From the NCBI RefSeq assembly GCF_000337035.1, contig NZ_AOJL01000043.1:1-35951 (forward strand): DNA of 35,951 nucleotides. The letters run 5' to 3'. The notes below the pieces were generated by a model. That model did no database searches, was not told the DNA's origin, and saw nothing but the letters and a program-made list of their open reading frames with translations. The translations under genes and the position numbers were made by a program. Positions 1 through 7,334 of the stretch are shown here, piece after piece. Positions within the stretch are counted from its first letter, which is position 1. Each line of letters starts with the position of its first letter. The stretch is from Halorubrum coriense DSM 10284. Lineage in GTDB: Archaea > Halobacteriota > Halobacteria > Halobacteriales > Haloferacaceae.

Positions 1-2168
1 CCCGGATCGGCTGCTCGGCCACCGTCGAACCGCTCGATGGGATCGCCTCGTTCCTCGTGGGACGCGAGCGCGACGCGGGCGCGGTCGGCGAGTTCGAGGG
101 GTTCGAGACGCGCCCCTGCGAGGTGGTCGACGCCCGGTTCGCCCGCGAGTTCGACCTCGAACTCCGGACGCCCGCGGCCGACCTCGTCCACACCCCGCGG
201 TCGACGGTGACCGACCGGTTCTACGAGTCGCTTCACGACCTCGTCGAGGCCCACGAGAACACGCTCGTGTTCACCAACTCCCGGTCGGGGGCCGAGCGCA
301 CGCTCCAGGAGCTCCGCCGGCGGTTCGACTACGACGAGTCGGACTCGGGCGTCCACCACGGGAGCCTCGGCGAGGCGCAGCGAACGCGCGTCGAGGAGGG
401 GCTGAAGTCGGGCGCGCTCGACGTGGTCACCACGTCAACGAGCCTCGAGCTCGGCATCGACATGCCCCACCTCGATCTGGTGGTCCAGGTCGGCTCGCCG
501 AAGTCGGTCGCGGCGCTGCTCCAGCGCGTCGGCCGCGCGGGCCACAGCCCGGGCGAGACCGTCGAGGGGCGGGTGTTCGCGCTCGACCGCGACGAGCTGA
601 TCGAGTGCGCGACGCTGCTCGCCCGCGCCGAGGAGGGGTTCGTCGATCGGGTGTTCCCGCCCGAGGGGGCGTACGACGTCGCCGCCCAGCAGGTGTACGG
701 GATGGCGATAAACCGGATCCGCCCCGACCGCGAGGTCCGGGAGGTGTTGCGCCGCGCGCACCCGTACCGCGGCTTCGACGACGAGGCGTACGAGCGGCTG
801 TTCAGGTACCTCACCGGCGACTACGACGGTCTGGAGGAGAAGAACGTCTACCCGAAGGTGTGGCGCGACGACAACGACCCGCCCGACGGCGAGCACCACC
901 ACTCGGAGTTCCCGGTCGGCGAGACGCTCGTCGGGAAGCGCGGGCGGCTCGCGCGGGTCATCTACATGACGAACGTGGGGACGATCCCCGACTCGTTCAC
1001 CTGCGACGTGTTCACGCGGAACGACGAGTGGGTCGGGACCCTCGACGAGTCGTACCTCGACACGCTGGAGTCGGGCGACGTGTTCGCGCTCGGCGGCGAG
1101 CGGTTCGCGTTCCGCTACCGCCGCGGCTCGAAGGTGTACGCCGACCGGACGAGCGAGCGCCCCACGGTCCCCTCGTGGTTCGCCGAGCGCCTCCCGCTCT
1201 CCGCGGACCTCGCCCGCGAGGTGTTGGCGTTCCAGGCCGAGCTGCTCGACCGGCTGGCCGGCGACGATCCGAGCGCCGGCCCCGCCGCGGTCCGCGCGTG
1301 GCTCCGCGAGTTCCCCTTAGACGGGAACGCCGTCCGCGCGCTCGCCCGGATGTACGACGAGCAGGTCAGGTACGCCGGCCCCGAGGCCGTCTCGACGCCC
1401 GACCGCCTCGTCGTCGAGGAGGAGCTCGACCGGAGCGAGTACAAGCGCCGCTTCTACGTCCACGCCACCTACGGCCGGCGGTTCAACGACGGGCTCTCGC
1501 GGCTCGTCGCCGCCGCGGTCGCCGACCGGACGGACGCCAACGTCGCGGTCGCGGTCGCGGACCGCGGCTTCAGCCTCGCGCTCCCGCTGAACCGCAAGGT
1601 CGACGTGGCGGGTATCCTCGCCGACCTCGGCCCGCAGACGGTCCGAGAGGACCTCCGCGAGGCCGTCCAGGGGACCGACCTGCTCCAGCGCTACTTCCGG
1701 ATCAACGCCGGGCGCGCGCTGCTCATCCTGAAGCGGTACAAGGGCTACGAGAAGTCGGCGGCCGAACAGCAGGTCTCCGCCGAGATGCTGCTGTCGTTCG
1801 CGGCCGATCTGGAGGAGTTCGCCGTGTTGGAGGAGACGTACCGCGAGCTGTTGGAGGACCGCCTCGACGTCGCGGGGATCCGCGAGGTCGTCGGACGGAT
1901 CGCGGGCGGCGACCTCGCGGTCGAACACCGCGTCGTCGACTCCCCGAGCCCGCTCGCGTTCGGCCTCGCGACGCTCGTCGACTCCGACACGGTCATCGCC
2001 GACGACGAGTCGGCCGTCCTCCGCGAGTTCCACGCCCGCGTCATGGAGGAGATCGGCGACGCGCCCCGGAGCGCCGAAGACGGCCGCGGCGGCGGGAGCG
2101 CTCCGCCCGAGGGCGACGGAGACGGCGACCGCGACCCCGAGTCGCCCGCGGACCGGGAGGGCGACTGA
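1..2168 (+). CDS. Lhr-type DEAD/DEAH-box ATP-dependent helicase, C-terminal part
   Basis: The reading frame is open from base 3, so the gene begins before the window. A helicase motif III (SAT in GCSATVEPLD) lies at the left edge, followed by the second RecA domain: the LVFTNSRSGAE strand, the HHGSL segment, TSLELGIDMP (motif V) and QRVGRAGH (motif VI). The long region after this matches the winged-helix and beta-barrel architecture of the Lhr family, which are DNA 3'-5' helicases linked to repair. The last 35 or so residues are a Gly/Asp/Glu-rich tail. The Walker A and DEVH motifs must lie upstream; full-length haloarchaeal homologues are roughly 900 residues, so about a quarter is missing. 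The stop is one base before the next ATG, so the two genes are probably cotranscribed. Confidence 0.93.
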   Translation, partial: RIGCSATVEPLDGIASFLVGRERDAGAVGEFEGFETRPCEVVDARFAREFDLELRTPAADLVHTPRSTVTDRFYESLHDLVEAHENTLVFTNSRSGAERTLQELRRRFDYDESDSGVHHGSLGEAQRTRVEEGLKSGALDVVTTSTSLELGIDMPHLDLVVQVGSPKSVAALLQRVGRAGHSPGETVEGRVFALDRDELIECATLLARAEEGFVDRVFPPEGAYDVAAQQVYGMAINRIRPDREVREVLRRAHPYRGFDDEAYERLFRYLTGDYDGLEEKNVYPKVWRDDNDPPDGEHHHSEFPVGETLVGKRGRLARVIYMTNVGTIPDSFTCDVFTRNDEWVGTLDESYLDTLESGDVFALGGERFAFRYRRGSKVYADRTSERPTVPSWFAERLPLSADLAREVLAFQAELLDRLAGDDPSAGPAAVRAWLREFPLDGNAVRALARMYDEQVRYAGPEAVSTPDRLVVEEELDRSEYKRRFYVHATYGRRFNDGLSRLVAAAVADRTDANVAVAVADRGFSLALPLNRKVDVAGILADLGPQTVREDLREAVQGTDLLQRYFRINAGRALLILKRYKGYEKSAAEQQVSAEMLLSFAADLEEFAVLEETYRELLEDRLDVAGIREVVGRIAGGDLAVEHRVVDSPSPLAFGLATLVDSDTVIADDESAVLREFHARVMEEIGDAPRSAEDGRGGGSAPPEGDGDGDRDPESPADREGD

Positions 2169-2169
2169 G

Positions 2170-2958
2170 ATGGCGCGGTCCGGGTCGTCGACGGCGGCGT
2201 CCCCGCGCTCCCGGCTCCGCCTCCGGTTGGTCGGCGTCGCGGCCCTCGGCGCGCTCGGACTCGCCGCGCTGTGGCGCACGTTCGGGACCGCGTGGGTCCT
2301 CGCCGCGGCCGCGCCCGGCGCGTGTCTGGCGGGGTACGCGTGGATCAACCTCCCGGCGAACCATCGCCCCGGCGACGGCGCTCCGCAGCCGCGGCTCGGC
2401 CCGGCGAACGCGATCACGCTGTTCCGCGGCTGGCTCGCGTCGGTCCTCGCCGGCGCGCTGGCGGCCGCCCCGCCGCACCCGTGGGTCCCCGTCGCGCTGT
2501 TCGCGGGCGCGGTCGGCCTCGACGCGGTCGACGGGGCGGTCGCCCGCCGGACCCGGGAGACGGTCCTCGGCGCTCGCCTCGACGGCGCGACGGACGCGCT
2601 GGCCGTCCTCGTCGGGGCCGCGGTCGCCGTCGCGCTCGGGGCGCTCCCGGCGTGGTACCTCCTCGCCGGCGGCGTCTGGTACGCCTACGCCGGGTCGCTG
2701 TGGCGACGGCGGCGGACCGGCGCGCCGGTGTACGAACTCCCGCCGAGCCGGCTCCGCCCGTTCGTCGGCACCGCGCAGTTCCTCGTCGTCGCGGTCGCGC
2801 TCGTGCCGGGCGGCCCGGGCGGTTCGCCACCGCTCACCGCGGTCGCGGCGACCGCGCTCGCGGCGCTGCTGGCGAGCTTCGCCCGCGACTGGGCGGCCGC
2901 GACGGGGCGGCTCGGCCGCGACGACCCGCCGCTCGCTGCCGGCCGGAGCCGCGACTGA
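2170..2958 (+). CDS. CDP-alcohol phosphatidyltransferase family membrane protein
   Basis: The 262-residue protein carries the CDP-alcohol phosphotransferase signature as D118-x2-D121-G-x2-A-R-x7-G-x3-D138-x3-D142. The four Asp residues bind two metal ions and the CDP-lipid donor. The rest is hydrophobic, with about five or six membrane segments (for example residues 20-58, 82-115 and 142-170, plus two near the C terminus). Such enzymes attach a polar alcohol (glycerol phosphate, inositol phosphate, serine) to CDP-archaeol in the membrane; the acceptor cannot be told from the sequence. The ATG is one base after the helicase stop, suggesting translational coupling. The last 20 residues are charged and probably cytoplasmic. 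Confidence 0.85.
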   Translation: MARSGSSTAASPRSRLRLRLVGVAALGALGLAALWRTFGTAWVLAAAAPGACLAGYAWINLPANHRPGDGAPQPRLGPANAITLFRGWLASVLAGALAAAPPHPWVPVALFAGAVGLDAVDGAVARRTRETVLGARLDGATDALAVLVGAAVAVALGALPAWYLLAGGVWYAYAGSLWRRRRTGAPVYELPPSRLRPFVGTAQFLVVAVALVPGGPGGSPPLTAVAATALAALLASFARDWAAATGRLGRDDPPLAAGRSRD

Positions 2959-3065
2959 CCGCACCTGTGACGCGGGGGACGGCGACGGACGCCGGGCGAG
3001 CGACGACGGCACCGACAGCGAGCGGCGAGTCACCGAGAATCTCCGCCGTCAGCGCGCGGAGGACC

Positions 3066-3446
3066 TCAGGACTCTCGGTACAACAGGACCGCGAGGACGG
3101 CGATCAACGCGACCTGCGCGACCTTGTCGACGGCGCCGTACACGCCGATGTCGGCCGGGAACGAGTAGGTACCGAAGACGAAGTTGATGAGGTACCACAG
3201 GACGATCTGCCCGGCGGTGAACGGGATTCCGAGCGCGTACACGAGCCGGCGGCGGTACCCCGAGACGATCGCCGTCACGCCCGCGCCGAATCCCAGGGTC
3301 GCGAAGAAGAACGAGGCTCCCAACGCCCCCCCGACCAGAAAGCCGAGAACGACGTGGACGATTCCGGACACGGTCGCGGCGAGGATCCCGATCCAGTGGA
3401 GGGGGGTCAGCGATTCGACGTCGACGCCGGCGTCGGTGCGTGCCAT
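3066..3446 (-). CDS. Small four-helix membrane protein, conserved haloarchaeal type
   Basis: The 126-residue protein starts at MARTDAG and has four hydrophobic segments in the regular spacing of a four-helix membrane protein, with Arg-rich loops (GYRRRL near the middle). It resembles uncharacterised haloarchaeal membrane proteins (DUF7475-like, from memory). A GTG five codons upstream (3461) keeps the frame open, but ATG 3446 is preferred because a TATA-like element (cttatgt on the plus strand, 3474-3480) lies about 31 bases upstream, as for a leaderless transcript. It stands alone, convergent with the phosphatidyltransferase gene. Function unknown. Confidence 0.8.
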   Translation of the reverse strand: MARTDAGVDVESLTPLHWIGILAATVSGIVHVVLGFLVGGALGASFFFATLGFGAGVTAIVSGYRRRLVYALGIPFTAGQIVLWYLINFVFGTYSFPADIGVYGAVDKVAQVALIAVLAVLLYRES

Positions 3447-3537
3447 GAATGTCCGACCCACGGACTCGGTCGGCTTATGTCTACTCCCGGCCCCGAATCG
3501 ACGGCCGACGGGAGGACGCCGGCCGTCGCCGCCGTGG

Positions 3538-3545
3538 GTTTATGA
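3538..3545 (+). promoter_or_regulatory. TATA-like box of the dehydrogenase-pterin operon
   Basis: The element gtttatga is a good haloarchaeal TATA candidate in GC-rich surroundings. It is about 72 bases from the GTG of the dehydrogenase but only 27-28 bases from an ATG at 3569, which opens a 15-codon frame ending in that GTG. Confidence 0.5.
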
Positions 3546-3568
3546 CGGATCGGTCCGTGTAGTCGCCA

Positions 3569-3616
3569 ATGCCACACCGTCTCAGTCGTCGACCGCGGAC
3601 GGGTGAGTTCGCGTGA
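3569..3616 (+). other. Candidate leaderless mini-ORF coupled to the dehydrogenase gene
   Basis: ATG 3569 opens a 15-residue frame, MPHRLSRRPRTGEFA, whose TGA (3614-3616) overlaps the GTG start of the next gene as GTGA. The ATG sits where a leaderless transcript from the TATA-like box at 3538-3545 would begin. The peptide has four Arg and one acidic residue, unlike normal haloarchaeal proteins, so translation rather than the product may matter. No Shine-Dalgarno is seen before the GTG. This is inference; four similar cases occur in the window. Confidence 0.4.
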
Positions 3617-4671
3617 GCGACCGCGACGCCGGACGGGCGGTCGAGTTCGTCGGCCCGGAGCGCGTCGAGGTCGTCTCGACGGAGGATCCCGTCCCCGCCC
3701 CCGACGAGGTGGTCGTCGACGCGTCCGTCTCGGCCGTGAGCGCGGGGTCGGAGCTGCTGGCGTACCGCGGCGAACTCGACCCCGAGACGGTCGCCGACGA
3801 GGAACTGGCCGCGCTCGACGGGGACCTCTCGTACCCGCTCCGGTACGGCTACGCGGTCGTCGGCCGAGTGACCGCGGTCGGCGACGCGGTCGACCCGGCG
3901 TGGCGCGGCCGGACCGTCTTCGCGTTCAACCCCCACGAGAGCCGGTTCGCCGTCGCCCCGGACGCCCTCCGACCGGTTCCCGACGGGGTCGACCCGGAGG
4001 CCGCGACGCTGTTCGCGAACGCCGAGACCGCGGTCACGCTGACGCTCGACGCCGCCCCGCGGCTCGGCGAGCGCGTCGCGGTGTTCGGCGAGGGCGTGGT
4101 GGGGCTGCTCACCACCGCGCTGCTCGCGCGGAGCGGCGCGGAGACGGTCGTCGCGGTGGAACCGAGGGAGCGACGCCGGTCGCTCGCGGCCGAGTTCGGA
4201 GCCGACGCCGTCGTCGATCCGAGCCGGTACGACGGCCGGGCGGGCGTCGTCGACGCCGTGCGCGAGCACACCGGCGGCGTGGACCTCGCGGTCGAGGTGT
4301 CTGGCCACCCCGAGACGCTCGAGACCGCCGTCGAGACGACGCGGTTCGACGGGCGAGTCCTCGTCGGGTCGTGGTACGGGACCAAGCGCGCCGACCTCGG
4401 CTTCGGCGACCACTTCCACCGCGGACGGGTCACCGTCCGCAGCAGTCAGGTGTCCACCATCGCCCCGGAGCTCCGCGGGCGCTGGGACCACGAGCGCCGC
4501 CGCGAGACCGCGTGGCGCGAACTGCGCCGGCTCGACGACGACCTCGACGTGACGGACCGGCTCGTCACGGACCGCGTCCCGGTCGGTCAGGCGACGAGCG
4601 CGTACCGCCGGCTCGCCGACGAGACCGAACCGACCCTCCAGCTGCTCTTCACCTATCCATGTACGAACTGA
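3613..4671 (+). CDS. MDR-family (zinc-type alcohol dehydrogenase-like) oxidoreductase without the zinc cysteines
   Basis: The 352-residue protein has the two-domain layout of medium-chain dehydrogenases: an N-terminal GroES-like domain, then a Rossmann domain with G159-E-G161-x2-G164 followed by AVEPRERRRS, whose basic run suggests NADP(H). The catalytic-zinc Cys of classical alcohol dehydrogenases is absent; the site reads SAGSELLAYRGE, like the BchC-type branch. It is probably a soluble oxidoreductase for an unknown substrate. It heads an operon in which the pterin synthase homologue overlaps by 13 bases, followed by GT4 and methyltransferase genes, so its substrate may be a pterin or sugar intermediate. 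The GTG start has no Shine-Dalgarno and is overlapped by a short upstream frame. Confidence 0.87.
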   Translation: MSDRDAGRAVEFVGPERVEVVSTEDPVPAPDEVVVDASVSAVSAGSELLAYRGELDPETVADEELAALDGDLSYPLRYGYAVVGRVTAVGDAVDPAWRGRTVFAFNPHESRFAVAPDALRPVPDGVDPEAATLFANAETAVTLTLDAAPRLGERVAVFGEGVVGLLTTALLARSGAETVVAVEPRERRRSLAAEFGADAVVDPSRYDGRAGVVDAVREHTGGVDLAVEVSGHPETLETAVETTRFDGRVLVGSWYGTKRADLGFGDHFHRGRVTVRSSQVSTIAPELRGRWDHERRRETAWRELRRLDDDLDVTDRLVTDRVPVGQATSAYRRLADETEPTLQLLFTYPCTN

Positions 4672-5030
4672 CCGTCACCGAGTCGTTCGTCGCACAGCAC
4701 TACCTCACCGTCCCGAACCCGCCGGCCGACGAGGCGGAGCTCCACTCGCACGTCTTCACCGCGGAGGCGACGTTCCGCGGCCCCGAACTCGGCGAGTACG
4801 GCTACCTGCTCGACATCGACCTCGCGCTCGACGCCCTCGACGACGCGGCGGACCGCTACCGCGACGAGACGCTCAACGACCACTTGGAGGGCAATCCGAG
4901 CGCCGAGCGCCTCGCCCGGGCGCTGTTCGACGCGCTCGCGACCGTCGACGCCCCGTCCGCGACGGAACTGACGGTGAGCGTTCGGGAGGACGAGGTCGCG
5001 CGCGTCTCCTACACCGGCGAACTGCGGTGA
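4659..5030 (+). CDS. 6-pyruvoyltetrahydropterin synthase / QueD family protein, PTPS-III-like
   Basis: The 123-residue protein has the metal ligands of the family: H14 in FVAQH, and H29 and H31 in LHSHVF. It also has YGYLLDIDLALDAL and LNDHLEGNPSAERLA, the dimer and substrate-binding segments. In QueD and PTPS the nucleophile is a Cys four residues before the first His of the HxH pair (C-x3-H-G-H). Here that place is Glu25 (E-x3-H-S-H) and the protein has no Cys. That substitution marks PTPS-III, which cleaves the dihydroneopterin triphosphate side chain to a 6-hydroxymethyl pterin. The gene overlaps the dehydrogenase by 13 bases and is followed after 7 bases by a glycosyltransferase. A pterin substrate is likely; the product is inferred. 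Confidence 0.88.
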   Translation: MYELTVTESFVAQHYLTVPNPPADEAELHSHVFTAEATFRGPELGEYGYLLDIDLALDALDDAADRYRDETLNDHLEGNPSAERLARALFDALATVDAPSATELTVSVREDEVARVSYTGELR

Positions 5031-5037
5031 CCGTCCC

Positions 5038-6249
5038 GTGCGCGTCGCCCTCGTCCTCGCCGGCGACATCGAGTCCGAGTCCGGCGGCTTCTACTACGAC
5101 CGCCGGCTCCGCGACCGCCTCCGCGAGCGCGGGCACGCGGTCGAGGTCGCCTCGCTCCCGCGGGGGTCGTACCGCCGCCGGCTCGCCCCGAACCTCCGCG
5201 CCCGACGGCTCGCGGAGCGGCTGTCGGGGTTCGACGTGGTCGTCGAAGACGGGCTGGCGCACCCGTCCGTGCTGCTCGCGAACCGGCGGATCGACGCGCC
5301 GGTCGTCGCGCTCGTCCACATGATCGCGTGGCGTGCGCGGGCGGCGACGGGGGAGAGCCCGGACGCGTCGGGCACCGTCGAGCGCGCCCGCTCGGGGCTC
5401 TCGCGTCGCTTGGCCGCGGCGGTCGAGCGACGGTTCCTCCGGAGCGTCGACGCCGCGGTGTACAACGCCGAGGAGACCCGCCGGGACGCGGCCGGGCTGG
5501 GCGGCCCGCGGCGGAGCGCGGTCGCGCCGCCGGCCGGCGACCGATTCGATCCGCTCGTCTCCGCCTCCGAGATCGAAGCGCGAGCGCGGGACGGCCCGCT
5601 CGAAGTGACGTTCCTCGGGAACGTCGTCCCGCGGAAGGGGCTCGACGTGCTCGTCGACGCCCTCGCGCGGCTCGACAGAAGCGAGAGCGACTGGCGGCTG
5701 ACGGTCGTCGGCGACCGGACGATCGCGCCCGACCACGTCGAGCGCGTCGCAGACGCGGTCGCGGCGGCCGGGGTCGGCGACCGAGTCCGATTCGTCGGTC
5801 GACTCGACGACGACGCGGTCGCGACGCGGCTCCGAGAGACCCACGTGCTGGCGGTCCCGTCGCGCTACGAGCCGTTCGGCATGGTGTACCTGGAGGCGAT
5901 GGGGTTCGGCTGCGTCCCGCTGGCGACGACCGCCGGCGGCGCGGGGGAGTTCGTCCGCGACGGTGAGTCGGGGGTCCTCGCGCCCCCGGGCGACTCGCGC
6001 GCCGTCGCCGCGGCGCTCCGGGACCTCGACGACCGAGACCGGCTGGCACGGATGGGCGTCGCCGCGCGGCGCGACTACGAGGCGCGACCGGGGTGGCCCG
6101 AGACGCTCGACCGCGCGATCGACTTCCTCGCGGCGGAGCACGCCCGGAGCGGGGACGGTGGGTGTCGCGGCGGCGACGGGAACGAGCGCCGCGGGGGCGA
6201 CGGGAGCGACCGCCGCCGCGGCGGGGGCCGACGGGGTGAGCGGGCGTGA
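5038..6249 (+). CDS. GT4-family glycosyltransferase with a Gly/Arg-rich tail
   Basis: The 403-residue protein is a GT-B-fold glycosyltransferase. The N-terminal Rossmann domain begins MRVALVLAGDIESESGG. The donor domain has the FLGNVVPRKGLDVLVDAL strand-helix and the retaining-enzyme E-x7-E motif in EPFGMVYLE, followed by TTAGGAGEFV. No membrane segment is seen. From about residue 370 the domain gives way to a 34-residue Gly/Arg/Asp tail with RRGG and RRRGGG runs, encoded by an imperfect short tandem repeat. The GTG start lies 7 bases after the pterin gene, and the stop overlaps the methyltransferase GTG. GT4 includes the cyanobacterial tetrahydrobiopterin glucosyltransferase, so a pterin acceptor is possible, though a lipid or glycan acceptor is equally open. 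Confidence 0.88.
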   Translation: MRVALVLAGDIESESGGFYYDRRLRDRLRERGHAVEVASLPRGSYRRRLAPNLRARRLAERLSGFDVVVEDGLAHPSVLLANRRIDAPVVALVHMIAWRARAATGESPDASGTVERARSGLSRRLAAAVERRFLRSVDAAVYNAEETRRDAAGLGGPRRSAVAPPAGDRFDPLVSASEIEARARDGPLEVTFLGNVVPRKGLDVLVDALARLDRSESDWRLTVVGDRTIAPDHVERVADAVAAAGVGDRVRFVGRLDDDAVATRLRETHVLAVPSRYEPFGMVYLEAMGFGCVPLATTAGGAGEFVRDGESGVLAPPGDSRAVAAALRDLDDRDRLARMGVAARRDYEARPGWPETLDRAIDFLAAEHARSGDGGCRGGDGNERRGGDGSDRRRGGGRRGERA

Positions 6250-7019
6250 CCGACCACGCGGCGTACCTCGACGCGAAGCGCGCGCTCGACGACCGCTCGC
6301 TCGACCGCGAGGTGCTCGACCGGTTCGCCGCCGAACTCCCGCCGGAACCGACGGTCCTCGAAGTCGGTGCCGGCACGGCGACGATGGTCGAACGCCTCGT
6401 CGACTGGGGCGTACTCGACGGCGGTCGCTGGGTCGCCGTCGACGCTCACGAGGCGGCGCTCGCGGCGGGCGAGGCGCGGATCGGCGACGCCTGCGGGGAC
6501 GTCACCGTCGAGTACCGCGTCGCAGACGCCTTCGACTTCGCTGCGGAGGCGGCCGCCGCGGGCGAGCGGTTCGACGCGGTCGTGGGGTGCGCGTTCTTCG
6601 ACGTGGTCGACGCGGCACCGGCGGTCGACGCCCTCGCGGACGTCGCCCCGGTCGCGTACGCACCGATCACCTACGACGGCGAGACGCGCTTCGCGCCCGC
6701 CGATCCTGACGACGAGGCCGTCCTCGACCGCTACCACCGGCACATGCGGGAGTTCAGGGCCGGGGGCCCCGACGGCGCGGCGGCCGTGGCCCGCGAGGCG
6801 ACGGTGATCGCCGAGGGACCGTCGCCGTGGGTGATCGAACCGCCGTACGAGTCCGGGGAGCGGACGGTCCTCTCGCACCTCCTCGACACGGTCGCGGACG
6901 CGGTCGGCGAGACCGGACTCGACGCGAGCGGCTGGGCGGAGCGGCGACGGGAGGCGCTCGGCGACGGGCGGCTCCGCTACGAGGCCGCGAATCGGGACCT
7001 GCTGGTCCGCCTCGGGTGA
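6246..7019 (+). CDS. Class I SAM-dependent methyltransferase
   Basis: The 257-residue protein has a Rossmann methyltransferase core: motif I VLEVGAGTATMVERL (about residues 37-51), an acidic end to strand 2 (VAVDAHEAAL), VADAFDF, and FDAVVGCAFFDVV as motif IV. The C-terminal half is a longer helical region typical of small-molecule methylases. The GTG start overlaps the glycosyltransferase TGA (GTGA), so it is translated from the same message. Its position suggests that it methylates the product of the pterin/glycosyl pathway, but the acceptor cannot be read from the sequence. Confidence 0.85.
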   Translation: MTDHAAYLDAKRALDDRSLDREVLDRFAAELPPEPTVLEVGAGTATMVERLVDWGVLDGGRWVAVDAHEAALAAGEARIGDACGDVTVEYRVADAFDFAAEAAAAGERFDAVVGCAFFDVVDAAPAVDALADVAPVAYAPITYDGETRFAPADPDDEAVLDRYHRHMREFRAGGPDGAAAVAREATVIAEGPSPWVIEPPYESGERTVLSHLLDTVADAVGETGLDASGWAERRREALGDGRLRYEAANRDLLVRLG

Positions 7020-7077
7020 GGGCGGCGGTCGACGGCGCGGGTCGGGGCCGCCGCGATCGCGCCGGCCGAGCGGCGGA

Positions 7078-7266
7078 CTACGGGCCGATCGGTTCGGTCG
7101 GAAGCGGCTCCGGAAGGCCCCCCAGCACGAGCGTCGTGTAGTGGAGGAAGACCGCCAGCGCCGCGATCGATAACAGCAGCAGGAACAACAGGATCATCCG
7201 CTCGTCGCTGCGGACGAGCCCGGAGGTGTCCGCGAGGAATCGGGCCCAGACGCGGCGCTCGGTCAT
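7078..7266 (-). CDS. Small single-span membrane protein, haloarchaeal
   Basis: The 62-residue protein has a basic N terminus (MTERRVWARF), one strongly hydrophobic helix (about residues 24-48) and a short Pro-rich tail ending EPIGP. The positive residues predict an N-in topology. A TATA-like ttaaaa on the plus strand (7293-7298) lies about 29 bases upstream of the ATG, supporting this start and leaderless transcription. It resembles short conserved proteins of haloarchaea with no known function. It is convergent with the methyltransferase operon. Confidence 0.75.
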   Translation of the reverse strand: MTERRVWARFLADTSGLVRSDERMILLFLLLLSIAALAVFLHYTTLVLGGLPEPLPTEPIGP

Positions 7267-7334
7267 CGTCGAGACGTTGCGCCCGTGGTCGGTTAAAAGT
7301 AGCCGGCGGTCCGGGTCGGCGCGGTGCCGCCCGC

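Noticed and set aside
605-3187. An 860-residue open frame on the plus strand overlapping the helicase and phosphatidyltransferase genes
   Set aside because: It is Arg/Pro/Gly-rich without domains and out of frame with two clear genes; GC-rich DNA leaves such shadow frames open.
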